Shown here piece by piece: positions 22,555 through 35,017 of a stretch of 64,000 nucleotides of DNA. A program made the position numbers and the translations under genes. This DNA is from Phyllostachys edulis (taxonomy: Eukaryota; Streptophyta; Magnoliopsida; Poales; Poaceae): the NCBI GenBank assembly GCA_036346405.1, contig CM070551.1, positions 60,096,488-60,160,487 of the forward strand, read 5' to 3'. The notes under the pieces are model-generated. The model saw nothing but the letters and a program-made list of their open reading frames with translations, made no database searches and was not told the DNA's origin. The first letter of the stretch is position 1, and every line of letters begins with the position of its first letter.

Positions 22555-23285
22555 TAACTCATGTCATTACATTTCAAGTATTAATGAATCACGAACAAGG
22601 CCAGGTCCTTAATTGGCCGATGAGCGGCCTTGCAACTGAGAATCCTTTCTCATCGTTCATTGAAGAAACAGTGTGAGACTTCGGCCTAAACAGTGTAGCT
22701 CCGCTTTAAATTAAATTAGTACGAGCAGGTGAAGTTCAAGGAACCAGGGGCCAGAAGCTTGCTAATTGTAGTCACTTGGAAAATTTAAAGATTCCATGCC
22801 TTTGTTGCTCACAAAGATAAGAGACCAAGCAAGAGGATGATGGCCGGGGCGGCGTGCTTAGCGTTCATCATACTGGGAGAATAGGCTTCACCCTTCCACC
22901 CCATCTCGCTTTGTATATAATCTTTGTACCGGAACTTTTATTCTCTTTCACTATATCAATCTAGTAGGCATCACAGCTCTAAATTATAAATTAGAGATGG
23001 CTCTTTCAGTCTTGTTTCGTTGAATAGTGAACCCCTTTTCTCCGACGCCCAGCTAATCATGCTGAGAACGGTCCACAAGGAAATACAGTGCATGGCAAAA
23101 TATCCCAAAACAACCCGGTCATCTGCGACTGCAATCATATGTTCATAACTAGCCCAATTGACCAATGTAGGGTGTGTATCTAATAGAAACTACCATTTAA
23201 ATGGAGTAATAAAACTTTGATATCGGCTGTTAGACAGCTCTGAATGATGTAAATTAGGGTGGATATACGTGTCGAGTGGAAAAAT
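22555..23285. other. End of copy A, no gene
   Basis: Matches 55290-56121. CTTTGTATATAATCTTTGTACCGG (22909) is identical in both copies. A start-like ATGATGGCCGGGGCGGCG at about 22837 opens only 15 codons and is not credible. Confidence 0.45.
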
Positions 23286-24046
23286 TAACATCCTAAGCAT
23301 GGGTTTGTGTTTCAAATGTATGAAAATGTGAAAATTTTAAAACTCTTGCATGCATTCAATTGCCATTCATCTTTTCTGAATTTCATTCAAGTTTAAAGTA
23401 AATCAATAGACTTCTAGTGCTCAATTAATGCTTGATTTTAAACTTTGGGAAAATTCTTGTGAACAGTCCCTAAAAATATTTTTTTCTAGGTTCTGGAACA
23501 CCTTAGAAACTTACCTTAAAAAGTTCTCAATTTTTAGATTTTATTTGCTATTTTTAAGCAACCAGTCAAAGTAGTAAAACAAAAGGCAAACAGCAAAAAC
23601 TGGAACTTAAAACAATTCTAGAGAAAAATACAGAACAATAAAAACCATGCAAAAATTGCACAATGAACTACTCAGTGTCAGAAACCTCCCATAAAATTTT
23701 CATAATTTTGGGACCTAAAATGTTGTGTCTTAAAATTCCCTAAATGTCTCAGCCTATTTTCAAAAATCATTTAAGCTACTGTTTGGGCTCGGTCCGACCC
23801 GACCCACCCAGTCCGATGCAACCACCTAAACCCAACCCGACCGAGCCACTTACCTGTCGCTGCCACCCTAGCCCCACGCGTCAGGGTGTCTTCTCCACGT
23901 GCTAGCGCAGCTCCGAGCGCGCTGGACGCCATGCACTGCCGCCTCTGTCCATGCGAGCTCACGGTGTCACACCGCCGTCGTCGTTGGCCAACCAGAAGTC
24001 GCTACAAGACGACGCCATCATACTCCAACCATTGGAGCCATTGAAA

Positions 24047-24086
<40 letters not shown>

Positions 24087-24200
24087 CCGCTCAGGCGAGC
24101 TTGGCATTCCCTCCTTCTCCTCTGAGGTAAATCCTCCACTCTCTTTGCCTCCGTTCTTCCCTTTGCATACCATGTCCTTAGTGATAAGCCGAAGCCTTGT
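23286..24200. mobile_element. Probable LTR fragment (Gypsy-type character) with CT microsatellite
   Basis: AT-rich then GC-rich sequence with the GACCCGACCCACCCAGTCCG and TCTCCACGTGCTAGCGCAG features often met in grass Gypsy LTRs. It holds a 33-base CT repeat at 24052-24084. No borders or target duplication could be fixed. It is where copy A similarity stops. Confidence 0.35.
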
Positions 24201-24254
24201 TGTGCAGTGAAGGGTCGGGAACGTAGGCTCATCTTCTTCGGCTCTTTGGTTGTG

Positions 24255-26340
24255 TATGAAGGGGAGTATATTTTGATATCGATACTTATCCAAGGGCCAA
24301 AGCAACCTAGAAATGATATTGATGTGTATCTAGCACCATTGATGGAAGATCTAAAAATGTTGTGGATCGAAGGGGTATAGCTATGGGACGCGTACAAACG
24401 AGAGAACTTCACTTTACGCTCCGTGTTGTTTTGCACTATAAATGATTATCCTGCCCATGTTAACATGTCGGGCCAAAGTACAAAAGGGGCCAAAGCATGT
24501 ACTCACTGCTTAGATGATACCGAGAGTGTGTGGCTGAAGCACTCACATAAAACTGTGTACATGCATCACCGTAGGTTCCTTCGGATGGCTCACCCATACC
24601 GCAGGATGAAGAAACAATTCGACAGAGTGAAGGAGGATATGTCAGCTCCAAGGCATTTAAGCAGAAAAGAGGTCTATGGTATGGTTAAGGATTTAGATGT
24701 TATGCTCAGAAAGGGACGTAAATTAAGGACCCGTGAGAAGAACATCTGGAAGAAGAGATCAATATTTTGGGACTTACCTTATTGGAAGCACCTAAAAGTT
24801 CGCCACTGCATCAACGTCATGCACGTAGAGAAGAATATACGTGACAGCTTGATTGGTCTCTTACTGAACATTCGTGACAAAACAAAGGATGGTGTCAACG
24901 CACGGCTTGACTTGGTTGATATATACATTAGACCTGAGTTAGCACCGACAAAGACCGATAAAATACGAACGTACCTTCCCCCTGCTCGTTACACTCTATC
25001 TAAGGCCAAGAGAACTGAAATGTGTCAGTGCTTTTATGGTGTCAAAGTTTCATCCTGTTACTCCGCCAACATAAAGAAACTTGTTTCGATGGAAATTTTG
25101 AAGTTAATTGGCATGAAGTCTCATGATTGTCTTGTGCTGATGACACAGATGCTCCCAGTCGCAATTAGAAGTATTTTGCCGATCAAGGTCCCAGAGACAA
25201 TCATGAGGCTGTGTTATTTCTTTAACACAATTGCTCAGAAGGTCATCGATCTCGAAGGACTAGATGCTCTACAGGACGAGGTGGTGATGACTATGTCATC
25301 TTAAGATGTATTTTCCTCCGTTGTTTTTCGATAGTATGGTCCATCTCATTGTTCACATTGTGAGGGAGATAAAGATGTGTGGGCCCGTGTTTCTACGTAG
25401 CATATACCCGTTCGAGAGGTTCATGGGAATTCTCAAGTCCTATGTACGGAATTGATCTCGGCCGAAGGGTAGCATCGCCGAAGGTTATGCAACCAAAGAG
25501 GTCATTGAGTTAAGCGTCGATTACATGGCTCAGATTGAACCGATAGGTGTGCCTCGATCTCGCCATGAGGGTAGGCTCGAGGGTATCGGGACCATAGAAA
25601 GGAAAGCAATCACTCCAGATATGGATGCATATGCTCAAGCCTATTTCACGATCTTGCAATATATGACTGAAGTGTCCCCGTATATCGACCAACACAAGGA
25701 CGTGCTTCGGCAATAGAATTTGGAGCAGCTAGATGTTTGGAACACGAGATAGCACAACAGTCAGTTCAACCAATGGTTGAAGGAGCGACTCGCTAGGAGC
25801 TCGTCAAGTGATATGCTGACATGGTTGGCAAAAGAGCCAATATTTACAGTTGTGACATGGCAAGCATACGACATAAATAGGTACATATTCCATACGCAGG
25901 CTCAGGATATAAAGAGCACTAACCAGAACAGCGGTGTCCGCATAGATGCGTTCAGTACCGATGAGCTAAGGAGCTCCTACTATGGGCTCATAGAGGAGAT
26001 ATGAGAGCTCGACTATGTGTTTTTCAAGATCCCCCTGTTTCGGTGCCGTTGGGTCCATCTCCCACAGGTGAAGGTCGACAAGTACGGCATCACTACCGCG
26101 GATCACGAACGTGTCGGATACAATGACGAACCATTCGTATTCGCTAACCAAGTTGTTCAAGTGTTCTACGTAACCGACCAGGCAAATAAGAAGCGCCATA
26201 TAGTGCTTCATAGAAAAAAGAGGATTGTCAGAGTTGAGAATGTAGTGGATAAGGAAGAATACAATCAATTTGATGAGTTGCCTCCTTTCAGAAATGACAT
26301 AAGGTCGAGGAGGAACAACGTGACGAAACTAGCTACATAA
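24255..26340 (+). pseudogene. CACTA TNP2-type transposase, 5'-truncated and broken
   Basis: Reads as the C-terminal two thirds of a plant CACTA transposase. First the Transposase_21 core: GEYILISILIQGPKQPRNDI, CTINDYPAHVNMSG, CTHCLDDTESVWL, INVMHVEKNIRDSLIGLL, YLPPARYTLSKAK, LIGMKSHDCLVLMTQMLPVA. Then the DUF4218-like part: VHLIVHIVREIKMCGPVFL, YPFERFMGILKSYVRN, VPRSRHEGRL. Last the DUF4216-like part: NSGVRIDAF, DYVFFKIPLFRCRWVHL, GYNDEPFVFANQVVQVFY. Stops lie at 24378, 25453, 25714, 25750 and 26002, and one frameshift near 25300. The N-terminus is missing. In life such a protein binds and cuts CACTA ends; this copy cannot. The longest intact stretch is 24423-25304. Confidence 0.9.
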
Positions 26341-26583
26341 ACGTCGATCATCATGAAGGGTTAATTTTTAAAGATTGAACAATATGTGTATATGTGTTCT
26401 GAATGGTTAATTTTAGTTCATGTGAGTTAATTGATTTGTACTGTGAAATGGATGTGCTTGTTTCTGAAATGAATGTGAATTGGATATATACATGTACTTG
26501 TTGTGTTTCTACTTGTTTTAGAGGGCATGGCTAGCATTTTCTGAGACTAGCCAATAAACAGAACTAGATTTACCAATACGAAA

Positions 26584-26780
26584 GAATATCACAGCCGATT
26601 TCATCTACAAACCGTCTATGATAATATATTACAGACGGTTTTATCTACAAATTGTCTGTGATACACAATCTATCACAGACGGATACACAATCTATCACAG
26701 ACGGTTATTTATTGGAACCATCTGTGATACACAATCTATCATAGACGATTATTTATTGGAACCGTCTGTGATTTGTCCAA
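26584..26780. repeat. CACTA-type subterminal repeats
   Basis: Repeated TATCACAGACGG / CCGTCTGTGATA motifs in both orientations, the same motif as in the right subterminal part of the element at 7495-10912. They separate the TNP2 relic from the second transposase relic, so they may mark the end of one element. No CACTA terminus is preserved nearby. Confidence 0.75.
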
Positions 26781-27700
26781 CCCTATTTATATCTAGACTC
26801 TAGGGTTTGCCTGCTTCTCCCGCTCAAACGATTAAGTTTCTCAACTCTCCCTCCTCCCTCGAGCCCGTCGTCGCCGTCTCCTCCTTAAGCCTGGCGCGAT
26901 TCCTCCCCCGAGCCCATCACCGCCATCCTTGACGCCGCCTCCTCCTCTAGCCCAGCGCGACTCCTCCCCCAAGTCCGTTGCTGCCGTCCTCGATGCCGTC
27001 TCCTCCTCAAGCCCGGCGCGCCTCCTTCCCCAAGCCCACCGCCTCCTCCACGAGCACGAGAACGCGTCACCTCCTCCTCCTCCGAGCCTGCCTCCTCCCC
27101 TCCCCCGAGCACGCGTCGCCTCCTCCTCCCCCGAGCCCAGCGCGCCTCCCCTTCGATGCCGCCCTGCTGCTCCAGTGCTCCTTGCTCGTTCTCCTCCTCA
27201 ATGCCTAAAGGTAACCAATGCAATGTGGTGGGTTTGATACTGTTACTGGAATATATTGCAATGTGGGGTGTGGTGGGCTTGAGATGAATGCTCTGTGATG
27301 ATAATAGTTTTGTGCTGAAATTGTTTTGATAATCAGGTTTGAACTTGAGCTCTAATTGGAATGCTTACTACTATTGATTAATCTTTGACATTTAGTCTGT
27401 TACATTCGGTTGGTTAATTAGTTGAACCTCCAGGCCGAAAGTATAATTATCTGATGTCTTTTGTTTAAAGATCATGTCGGCAGATAAGTAAAACACCATT
27501 TTAGAGCACAAAGTTTGAATTAATATTATCAAATTGAATTAATGAAGAGTATAGACTAAAGTAGCGAGAAGGCCAAGATTAAATCTTGTGCAACTCTATA
27601 TCTGAGAGCAATATCAAAATGTTAAATCTTAGCTTTGTGCTGATCTCATTTGTTCACATGATGTCAATTATGTCATTATATTAGTCCTAATTTGTTCATG
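26781..27700 (+). other. Probable 5' leader of the downstream CACTA gene
   Basis: TATTTATATCTAGACTCTAGG (26785-26805) resembles a TATA region. A CCTCCTCC-rich stretch (26840-27200) and AT-rich intron-like sequence follow. Frames inside the CCTCC stretch occur on both strands and are not credible genes. Confidence 0.4.
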
Positions 27701-27701
27701 C

Positions 27702-29372
27702 GTGTCAGAACTTCTATTTCTTGTGAAGAAGTCTTCCGCTCATTCTTCGTCATCGTCGCCTCATGCGTCTGATGCGTCTGGGACCTCTCTCAATCCTCCT
27801 GTGGGCCGATTTACCATCACGGAGGTGGATGCGTCTGGGACCCCTCTCAATCCTCCCCGAGCAGCGTCTGCATTCCGGAGAACGGTCGGAATAGTTACAC
27901 AGGAAAATGTCAAGATCACCTACGATTCGTGCAAGGAGTTGACCAAAGAGTAGAAAGGTGAGCTGTTGATGGATATTTTCGATCGTTTAATATACCGGAA
28001 CAACATCAGGCCTCCGTACGATGACACGCATTGCTACAGGCGTGCGAAGCGTGGAGGAACTTCAAAAGCATGCTTATCAAGCAATACATGAGAATTTGAC
28101 GCCCTTCTAGAAGTATCCATTCATGGCAAAGTACCGGGAAGAATTTGTGGCGAAGAAGACGACAGATGATTTTAGGAGTGAAAGTGTGGTATAGGGCCCT
28201 CTAGGCAAAAAAAAAAACATGCACCCCCACAGACTCGGCACCGCTGGGTATGCGGGTAAAATCCAGCAATAAACGGATCAGGAAAAGCGTGCAAACCGTT
28301 GGGACGCCTCCCCGCCATTTACCACGATCCGTGATGAGCGCGCCTGAAACTGGCTTTGAGCGAGGTTAGCTGTCGTGTCCTCGAGGGCCATCTCCTTTCC
28401 AAACCTCGCAGACGAGGAAGTGTCCAAGCGCCTAGTAAAATATCGAACTACCTAGTTTGTAATTACTCGACAACTTCGTAGGAAGTGAAATAACATGTCG
28501 GGCTCTTGTAAGAAGCGCTGAGTACTGCACAATCTTTTCAATGCTCATTCCAGGCAGTCAGGGAGAGAGATATGCTCTCTGAAGCCCTGGAAAACAAGGA
28601 GCATCCGGGTTGCACAAGAGGTTTTAATCTTTTTGTTCCATGGAAAGATGGATTTTCAAAGGACTTCGGGGCGTACCGGAGTAAGAAGAGAGCCAAAGCC
28701 GAGCGTGAAGCACTGCTACGAGAGAATATTCATGCATCCCTCAGAGAGGAGATGCGAGATGTCTTACGAGAGGAGATTCGTGCATCCCTCATAGAGGAAA
28801 GGCTTAGGAGAAATCAGTTGGAAGCCCCTGCCGTTACTGTGCTAGCCAGCCCTCCTAAATGTCCGAGTAGCTGCGCATCCAACCATAACTTAGAAAGCGA
28901 CGACAGATTTCCTGTTGGTGATATCGTGGTAATGATTATTATCTCTGGAATGCTCGATCCATTGATAGGCCTGTTGGGGTAGCTAATTTTGTATCGTCAT
29001 GTAGGTGGCTACGAAGTGTAGTCTCCAAGTGAGATGTGCCTCCGTTGGATGCTGCTTGGAGCTAGGTGTATCAATCCGGTGCTGGGGCCTTATTGCACGG
29101 TGTAAAATATAGAGTCGGGTTTCGTAAAAGTAAATGTGGACGGTGTTTATGCCAATTTCGAGGTCGTCCAGCTGGAGATGCTCCTAAATGATGAGGTCGC
29201 GACTTTAGGGCAAGCCATTGGATCGTCCATAAAGTGGCCCAAAAGCAACCTCCGTTTGGAGCTACCTAGACCGGTGTCAATTACTTCACAGGAAGTATCT
29301 GCACTGGAGTTACCTGCACCGGTGTCAACTTCACAGGTGTACCTACACCGAAGCTACCTGAGATATCAATAA
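27702..29372 (+). pseudogene. En/Spm-type second transposase protein (Transposase_24/Ptta-like), decayed
   Basis: Fragments in order resemble the second protein of plant CACTA elements. KITYDSCKELTKE stops at once at 27951. AWRNFKSMLIKQYMR and YPFMAKYREEFVAKKTTDDF lie in shifting frames (28040-28190). Then comes a non-matching AT/GC-mixed stretch, then ENKEHPGCTRGFNLFVPWKD and a charged, probably coiled-coil stretch with repeated LREE (28572-28982), and finally FEVVQLEMLLNDEVATLGQA and GSSIKWPKS near 29160-29240. Stops and frameshifts make it dead. It probably belongs to the same CACTA group as the TNP2 relic upstream. Family call is by pattern memory. Confidence 0.65.
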
Positions 29373-30309
29373 AGAGAGAAAGATTGTGGGGACTATATCA
29401 TGTGTCTTCTTCTACCTTTTTGTTCTTGTTCGTCGACAACGCGACCACAACTACAACATAGCCATCTTTTTTCCCCTTTCTCGTAGGGATCACAATCTGT
29501 GTGTGCTCGCGGTTAGAACCGATCTGTGTGTGCTCGTGTGGTTGGAGCCTTGGAAGCCGCCCCTTTGTTTGGTGACATTGGGTTGTATGCAAAGTATGTT
29601 TGAATGGATCTGTATTATGCAATGTGTTATGTTGATGTCTATGTTAAAATCTTTGTTTGAAGATATTTCTGCTAGATCCTCCGCTACAAATCTCTGAAAG
29701 TTTTGAAGCCTGTATGCTCAAGCTTTTTTCGACCTTCGGGCCACGCTTTTCTATCCAATCCGCGCTTCAGGCTTGGACAATGCACACATATTGGGCTTGG
29801 TTTTTCAAGGACGGGCTTGAGAAAGCCCAGCCCAAACCCATTAAACCAAGGGAGAGCACGGTTTGCAAGGTATATAGGAGGAGAGCGAGAGTTGACAAAA
29901 TTATCTGCCCCTAACATCACCGTCACCTGTGAAGCCCCACCTGTGGAGACTATAGTCGAGACCTCCTTCAAGCAAATCACCGCACCCTACGCTTGGATCT
30001 ATTGTCATTGTCAACCATGCTACCGAGCCTGCTAGCAAGGTAGACAAAGAGCTCGTTGTGACGTTGCTGAGGTTGCCAAACCCTCCCATGGACATTCTAG
30101 AGCCCGAGGTCGAGGCTGCCCTTGAGGGATTCAGCATGCCACCAAGACTGCAACCAAGTCTGTGACCGTTTGATCTCTAATTGCCTTTTGTTTTCTTTGT
30201 TCTAGATTGAGAACAAAAGGATATGGAATAGACAAGAGAATATTCCTAGAATCTTTTAAAGACTACAATTGTTCCCAAAATGTATTTTAGCATTACGTGT
30301 TCCACATAA
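29373..30309. other. No gene recognised
   Basis: Contains GGGCTTGG/AAGCCCAG-type sequence (29740-29860) often seen near grass transposons. Short overlapping frames on both strands have no recognisable domain. Confidence 0.4.
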
Positions 30310-30314
30310 CATAG

Positions 30315-31153
30315 ATAGTGTTTGGTTGAGTGGTTTTAGGGTGTAATCCAATTACAGTGCAAACGGATCCCATTAGTTTGTGTTTGTTTCATATGGACTG
30401 GTATTAGATACCATTTAATCAGATCTGAGCCTAGTGGAATGGCCATTGCACTCCATATCTAGCGGAATCAGTTCTGTTACCGCTCCATCTGCTCTATCTC
30501 CTCGCTTCCCAATCCCGATCCCTTCTGCCTCGCATGTGCCTAGCTTCGCTTCCTCTCTCCTCTGCACACCGACGCACCCATGCACTCGCCACCTCTCGTG
30601 AAACCCTAACATAATGTCCATCCTCCCGTCCCTCCTGCTAAGTATGGCGATGACGGTGAGATGGGAGGGGGTGGAGGGGTGCAGTGGCTCTAGGTGAGCG
30701 AGGAGGAGGAGGAGATGGGGGTAAGAAGGAGAAGGACAATGACGACGACTCCTTGGATGACAAGCGCACGAGGCGGTACCGTAGGATGAGCTCAAGAGGA
30801 GAAGGAGCACACTCAAATCTCAAGCTCGGGAGGACAAGAAGTGCCCCCAGATCTTCAATCGTTTTCCTCAGGGTCGCCTTCGACTGTCTGGATCTTGGCC
30901 GCCCATTGCCATCGGCGGATACTATCGTCTTTGTCTCCTCGACACGCGGAGCTAGCTGTCTTGGTGTCTTCTTCACCTATAGATGTGATCTGAATATGAT
31001 ACCTTCATCCTTAACCGAACGTTGTAATGGTTTCCAAAAACATTCCTTAGTGCAACCAAACAAATTGTGTGATCATCCCATTACACACTCAAATTCCATG
31101 TAATTTCATCCCTTTACGTTTACATTAACGCTCTAGCTAGAACCAAACGCGAT
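30315..31153. mobile_element. Small TIR element, possible 5-bp target CATAG
   Basis: The left end ATAGTGTTTGGTT and the right end, read inward as ATCGCGTTTGGTT, form an imperfect 13-bp inverted repeat. CATAG is present on both outer sides (30310-30314, 31154-31158). GC-rich interior (30480-30960) with frames on both strands but no recognisable protein. There is no empty site in the window to confirm it. Confidence 0.45.
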
Positions 31154-31401
31154 CATAGTATCTCTACTACTTAAAATAATGACTTGATGATGCCCGTGCA
31201 CGCGGTCGCACCAATCGTGTTTGCCATGGATGCATGCATGTGACCAGGAGTTTAATTTGGAAGCCTCCCACTTCTGTGCACTACTAGGCGAGAGAAAGAA
31301 AACCAAGTCCCGTGTGGATCCATGCGCGAGTGCTAGAAAGATGGAAAGAGATTGGTTCAGATTTGTTTGGCACGATGATCAAACAATCTGAGACTACCAT
31401 C

Positions 31402-32101
31402 TGTTGGAGATTATATTTTTAGAGATAAAAGGAAAGATGGAAGGTTTAAATCGCCAAGGAATCATGGAGATCAGGATTGCTAGCTGCACAGGGATTTTGC
31501 TCGTGCGTAGAAAGGGATTAGGCCCAGTACGTGCAAGACCAACACCACGTATGTTTCTTTCTTTGTGTGCAATGGGTTGTAGTCGACCCTTTTTCAGTGT
31601 GAGACTAGGTTTGAGTTTGTTTCCTGTGTTTGTTGCACGTTATCTTGGTGGGTGTAAATTATTTCGGTTTTTGTGAATTCTCTAGAAAACAAGCCATTAC
31701 CTAGGAAAACCGGATATGATTTTTTTTGAGTCTGAGTCTTTTTGTGCATGCATGGACTTAGGCAAAGAGTTGGAGTTGCCTATAAAAGGCTAACCTATAA
31801 AAGGCTAAGGATTGCGCCATATTTAACCTAGAGTTGATGATTATGAATTGAGAATGCCTGTGTGTTTCGACCGTGTGTCGTTAGGGTGAATCCCTGAGTT
31901 ACCAATCAAGTGTTTCCCGTCTGGAGTTTGTGTTTGCGTTGTAAATTAAGAATCATTGTTCTTGGGCTGTGTGCTAAATCTTGTGGTTCAACTCACGGAT
32001 TTGATTGATTCAATGCGGAACTATTTATCATTACCGCTATTCCACCACGAACGAAAGATCGGACAACCTACGAATTTAATCTCACCTCAAGGTTTTATCT
32101 G
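31402..32101 (+). mobile_element. Probable solo LTR overlapping the left edge of copy B
   Basis: Begins TGTTGGAGATTATA, a common start of grass LTRs, and has TATA-type CCTATAAAAGGC twice near 31780-31805. The right end is uncertain; TCTGCA at about 32101 followed by TCATC would fit the flanking CCATC with one change. Only its last ~150 bases (about 1440-1590) are present in copy A, so the left edge of the duplication lies inside this LTR. Confidence 0.4.
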
Positions 32102-32183
32102 CATCATCACCAGCGGTGGGGTTGTCGTGGTCGACCACGGTGGAGGGGGCGGAGCAGGGCGGCGATGATGGGAGGAGAGTAGT

Positions 32184-32838
32184 CAGGGGCAGACCCAGGA
32201 CTAAAATTTATGTAGGGCGAAGTCGCAAGCGTGGACAAAAGAGGATTACCCAAAACCAAAAAGAATCCATACATAAATTATATTGCAATTGCACTAATAA
32301 AAGTATATGACACTAAATGGAATCGTCCTAGTAGTCGCACGCCCTAGCCTCGCCTCTTCGGCTCGTGGCTCGTCCGACGGCCCGAGCCCTAGCCGTCGCG
32401 CGCCCTCGCGGCCTTGCCACTAGCTCGCCACCGTGACGCTGACGGCTGAGCCTCGCCACCAAGACGCCTAGCCCTTGCTGCGCGCCCTCATGACCTCGCC
32501 TCGTCCCCTGGCTGCCATGCGCCCGCGCCTTGCCTCGCCCATCGATTAAGGTTAGGGGAGGATTAAGGAGGCATGAGTGTCGAGTGGAGGAGGTCGTGAG
32601 CCCATGTCTAATTGGCAGCTGCCTTTGTCTAATGGGTCGGCTAGGCCAGGCATAATTGAACAAAGCCCACAAGACCACTCGGCAAGTTGGCCAGCCTTCT
32701 CCTCGGACCTTGCTAGACGCCAGTGCCGTGTGGATGCTACAGGGTTGGCCTAGGGTCTAGCCATGTGGGAGGGGAGGTCCGACCGAAGGGGAGCTTGGGC
32801 GGCCGCCCGAGCTTTCCCAAAGGGAGGGTCCGCCCCTG
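32184..32838. mobile_element. hAT-type MITE (copy B counterpart)
   Basis: Better preserved ends than the copy A version: CAGGGGCAGACCC and GGGTCCGCCCCTG. The left flank is AGAGTAGT (32176-32183) and the right flank is AGTGCAGT, the duplication having mutated. Non-coding, GC-rich interior. Confidence 0.8.
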
Positions 32839-32846
32839 AGTGCAGT

Positions 32847-34719
32847 GGAGCGGATCTGAGGTGGAGGATGGATCTATGGTGGCGGGGTTGAGGGCGCGTA
32901 GTTGAGTGGCGGTGTGGGAGGAGTAAAGGCGATTGAGGAGGGGTTGGTGATGGTGGCGAGGAGGATGTTGGTGGTGAAAGGTGAGGGCAGCAGTTGCGAT
33001 TAAGTTGGGGTGGCTGCCGGCGAGGATGGCCCAGCCTCGTCGGTGCCGGAGCTGTGGGAGGATGGGGAAATCAATTGGACCAAGGGACAAGAAAAGGGGC
33101 TCAGGAAAGTTGGAAATTGCGGCTATGGTAAACAACCTAGTCGGTGGTCCTAGCAATTTTTCTATTTAGCCCTCGGTGAACTTGGATATTCACATACTAT
33201 TTTCTTCCGGATAGGCTCTCCGGTTCTTCAATTTCATCGCGGAAAGATCCTATGTATTCATCGTGTCTGACATGTAATTCTGTACGTACGGATTGGTGCC
33301 GGAAATTGCAAATCAGAAAGCCAGAAATAGTGTTGAGTGTTGATCAAAGGATCTAATCATGCAAGTGTGTATGAGGCTGTGTGCTAGAAACATCAGTGGA
33401 AAGCTGCTAACGCAAGTTCTTCCTGATTTTGTAACTTTACATTAACTTTGGAACTTAGACATCACTGTACCATTATTTGGTCCAAGCAGACTTTTGTGGT
33501 CCATCAACCTTTTTTTGCTGCGAGCATTTAACTGCATGCCTCTCTAAAATTATTTGTATTGTAATTGGATCTATTTTATACATTAACGAACAACAACACT
33601 ATTTTAATGCTACGTGACATCCATGCGTAGTTGTTCGGCAAAATGGCTTTGCCACTGTTTTAATGTTATAGCAGGAAGCCACTTGTTTAATCATGCTATT
33701 TATGTTTATTATTATTTAATTATCAATGTCAATTGCTTTTACCCTTATCGATTGCAATCTATTACTCTATTACATAATGCAAATTCGCTTTGAGGAAATA
33801 TACTAGATACTATAGCCTTCCTTTGACATAGTCAATCATATAGCTAATAGCATTGATGTAAGTCATGTAGAGTACCTCAGGTACTCACCTTGCATTGTTG
33901 AACATTATTAGTGGGAGAAGATGAAAAGACCCGGAGGTTTTTTTCATGCTGCAAGTTGGTGATGATGCCGCCATGTTCTAAGGTTTTACACCCAGTCAAT
34001 TGCATGTGGATTGTGGCATACCACGAGGGGCCATTGTGTTTTATTTATCTTTAGATTCCGCTATGATTTCACTTTTTTATATGCTCATTTGGCCGCTTGG
34101 CCCTTATGTAAAATGCGGTCAATATGACCTATGTTCAGTTGTTTATTACTGTATAATAATTTATTGTATTTATTCGTGTATGGATGTGATGCCACAATGT
34201 AATACATATGTGCTAGCTATTGATCATGGGACTAGCATAATAAACATATAGGATTTCAGGATTAACTTCTTGGCCTGACACTCGATATCCGGTCTAACCG
34301 CCAACCAATAGCCGGTCAAACCGCTTTCGAAATCCTGAAAACACCATCTCTGGATATATATTTTTTTTGCAAAACTCTATCTAGTTTCGCGTCTAGTCTC
34401 CATTTTCAATGGCACCTGGTGCAAATACACCATCAAACACTCCCATATAAGTGTTTGGTGTGCAAACCTCAAAAGCTCACAGCGCCACCCACGGCCGGTC
34501 TGACCATCACCCCCTGGCCAGTCAGACCGCCTGGTCTAGACTGGTCAGACTGTCTCCAGCCTAATAGCAAATTCGACAATTTGCTAAACCGAGGGTTTGA
34601 TCCCCAAATACCTCGACATTGATATCAATTGTTCAATGCTTAAATTAGGACCATGCCACATGGTCTCCATAGGTCCTCATCCCAATGACCAGCTTCTTGA
34701 AAAAAAAACAAGTCACACG
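32847..34719. other. Non-coding part of copy B
   Basis: Counterpart of 2404-4244. At 34270-34560 it keeps more of the GGTCTAACCGCC / GGTCAGACCGCC-type motifs than copy A. Nothing codes for a recognisable protein. Confidence 0.5.
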
Positions 34720-34990
34720 CTAACTGAATTTGCTGTGACCCATTCTTCCCATCGGCTGCATTGTCCAATTATTTGGAATCCACATGTCGCTCCAAATATT
34801 GGTCTGCTTCCCTGAACCAATTCGGTAATCTGGTTTATCAACCCCAACTTCACAGCTTTCCTTCCCCAGAATAAAAGCCCTCCAAATATGAGACGCTGTT
34901 TTCAGACAGGAAGCAGACATTACATCTCCTCCTAAAGCCCTCCAAATACGGGACCTTGCCTTTAGCACACGACCGCGTAAGCTATTTGTC
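34720..34990 (-). pseudogene. LINE reverse transcriptase C-terminal relic, inverted (copy B)
   Basis: Minus-strand counterpart of 4245-4515, with LRGRVLKARSRIWRA, GDVMSASCLKTASHIWRA and KQTNIWSDMWIPNNW. A short internal duplication repeats the SRIWRA motif. The same opposite-strand order relative to the RNase H part is kept, so the inversion predates the segmental duplication. Confidence 0.7.
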
Positions 34991-35017
34991 TTCATCAACA
35001 ACTGCACTGGCACTGAT

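Larger units (their letters stand above)
1440..23285 (+). repeat. Segmental duplication, copy A
   Basis: From about 1440 (TTCTTGGGCTACGTGTTGAA) to about 23285 (GAGTGGAAAAATT) this tract aligns in direct orientation with 31950-56121. Anchors include 3121/33530 (GCGAGCATTTAACTGCATGCC), 5461/36010 (TACGGCAAGAATGAGCA), 13200-13400/38960-39180, 15230/40660 and 22900/55680. Long stretches are nearly identical, interrupted by insertions private to one copy. No host gene inside it is intact. Confidence 0.95.

Noticed and set aside
30415..31103. Pair of opposite frames of 112-139 codons
   Set aside because: Interior of a small TIR element, GC-rich, no domain; likely chance frames.
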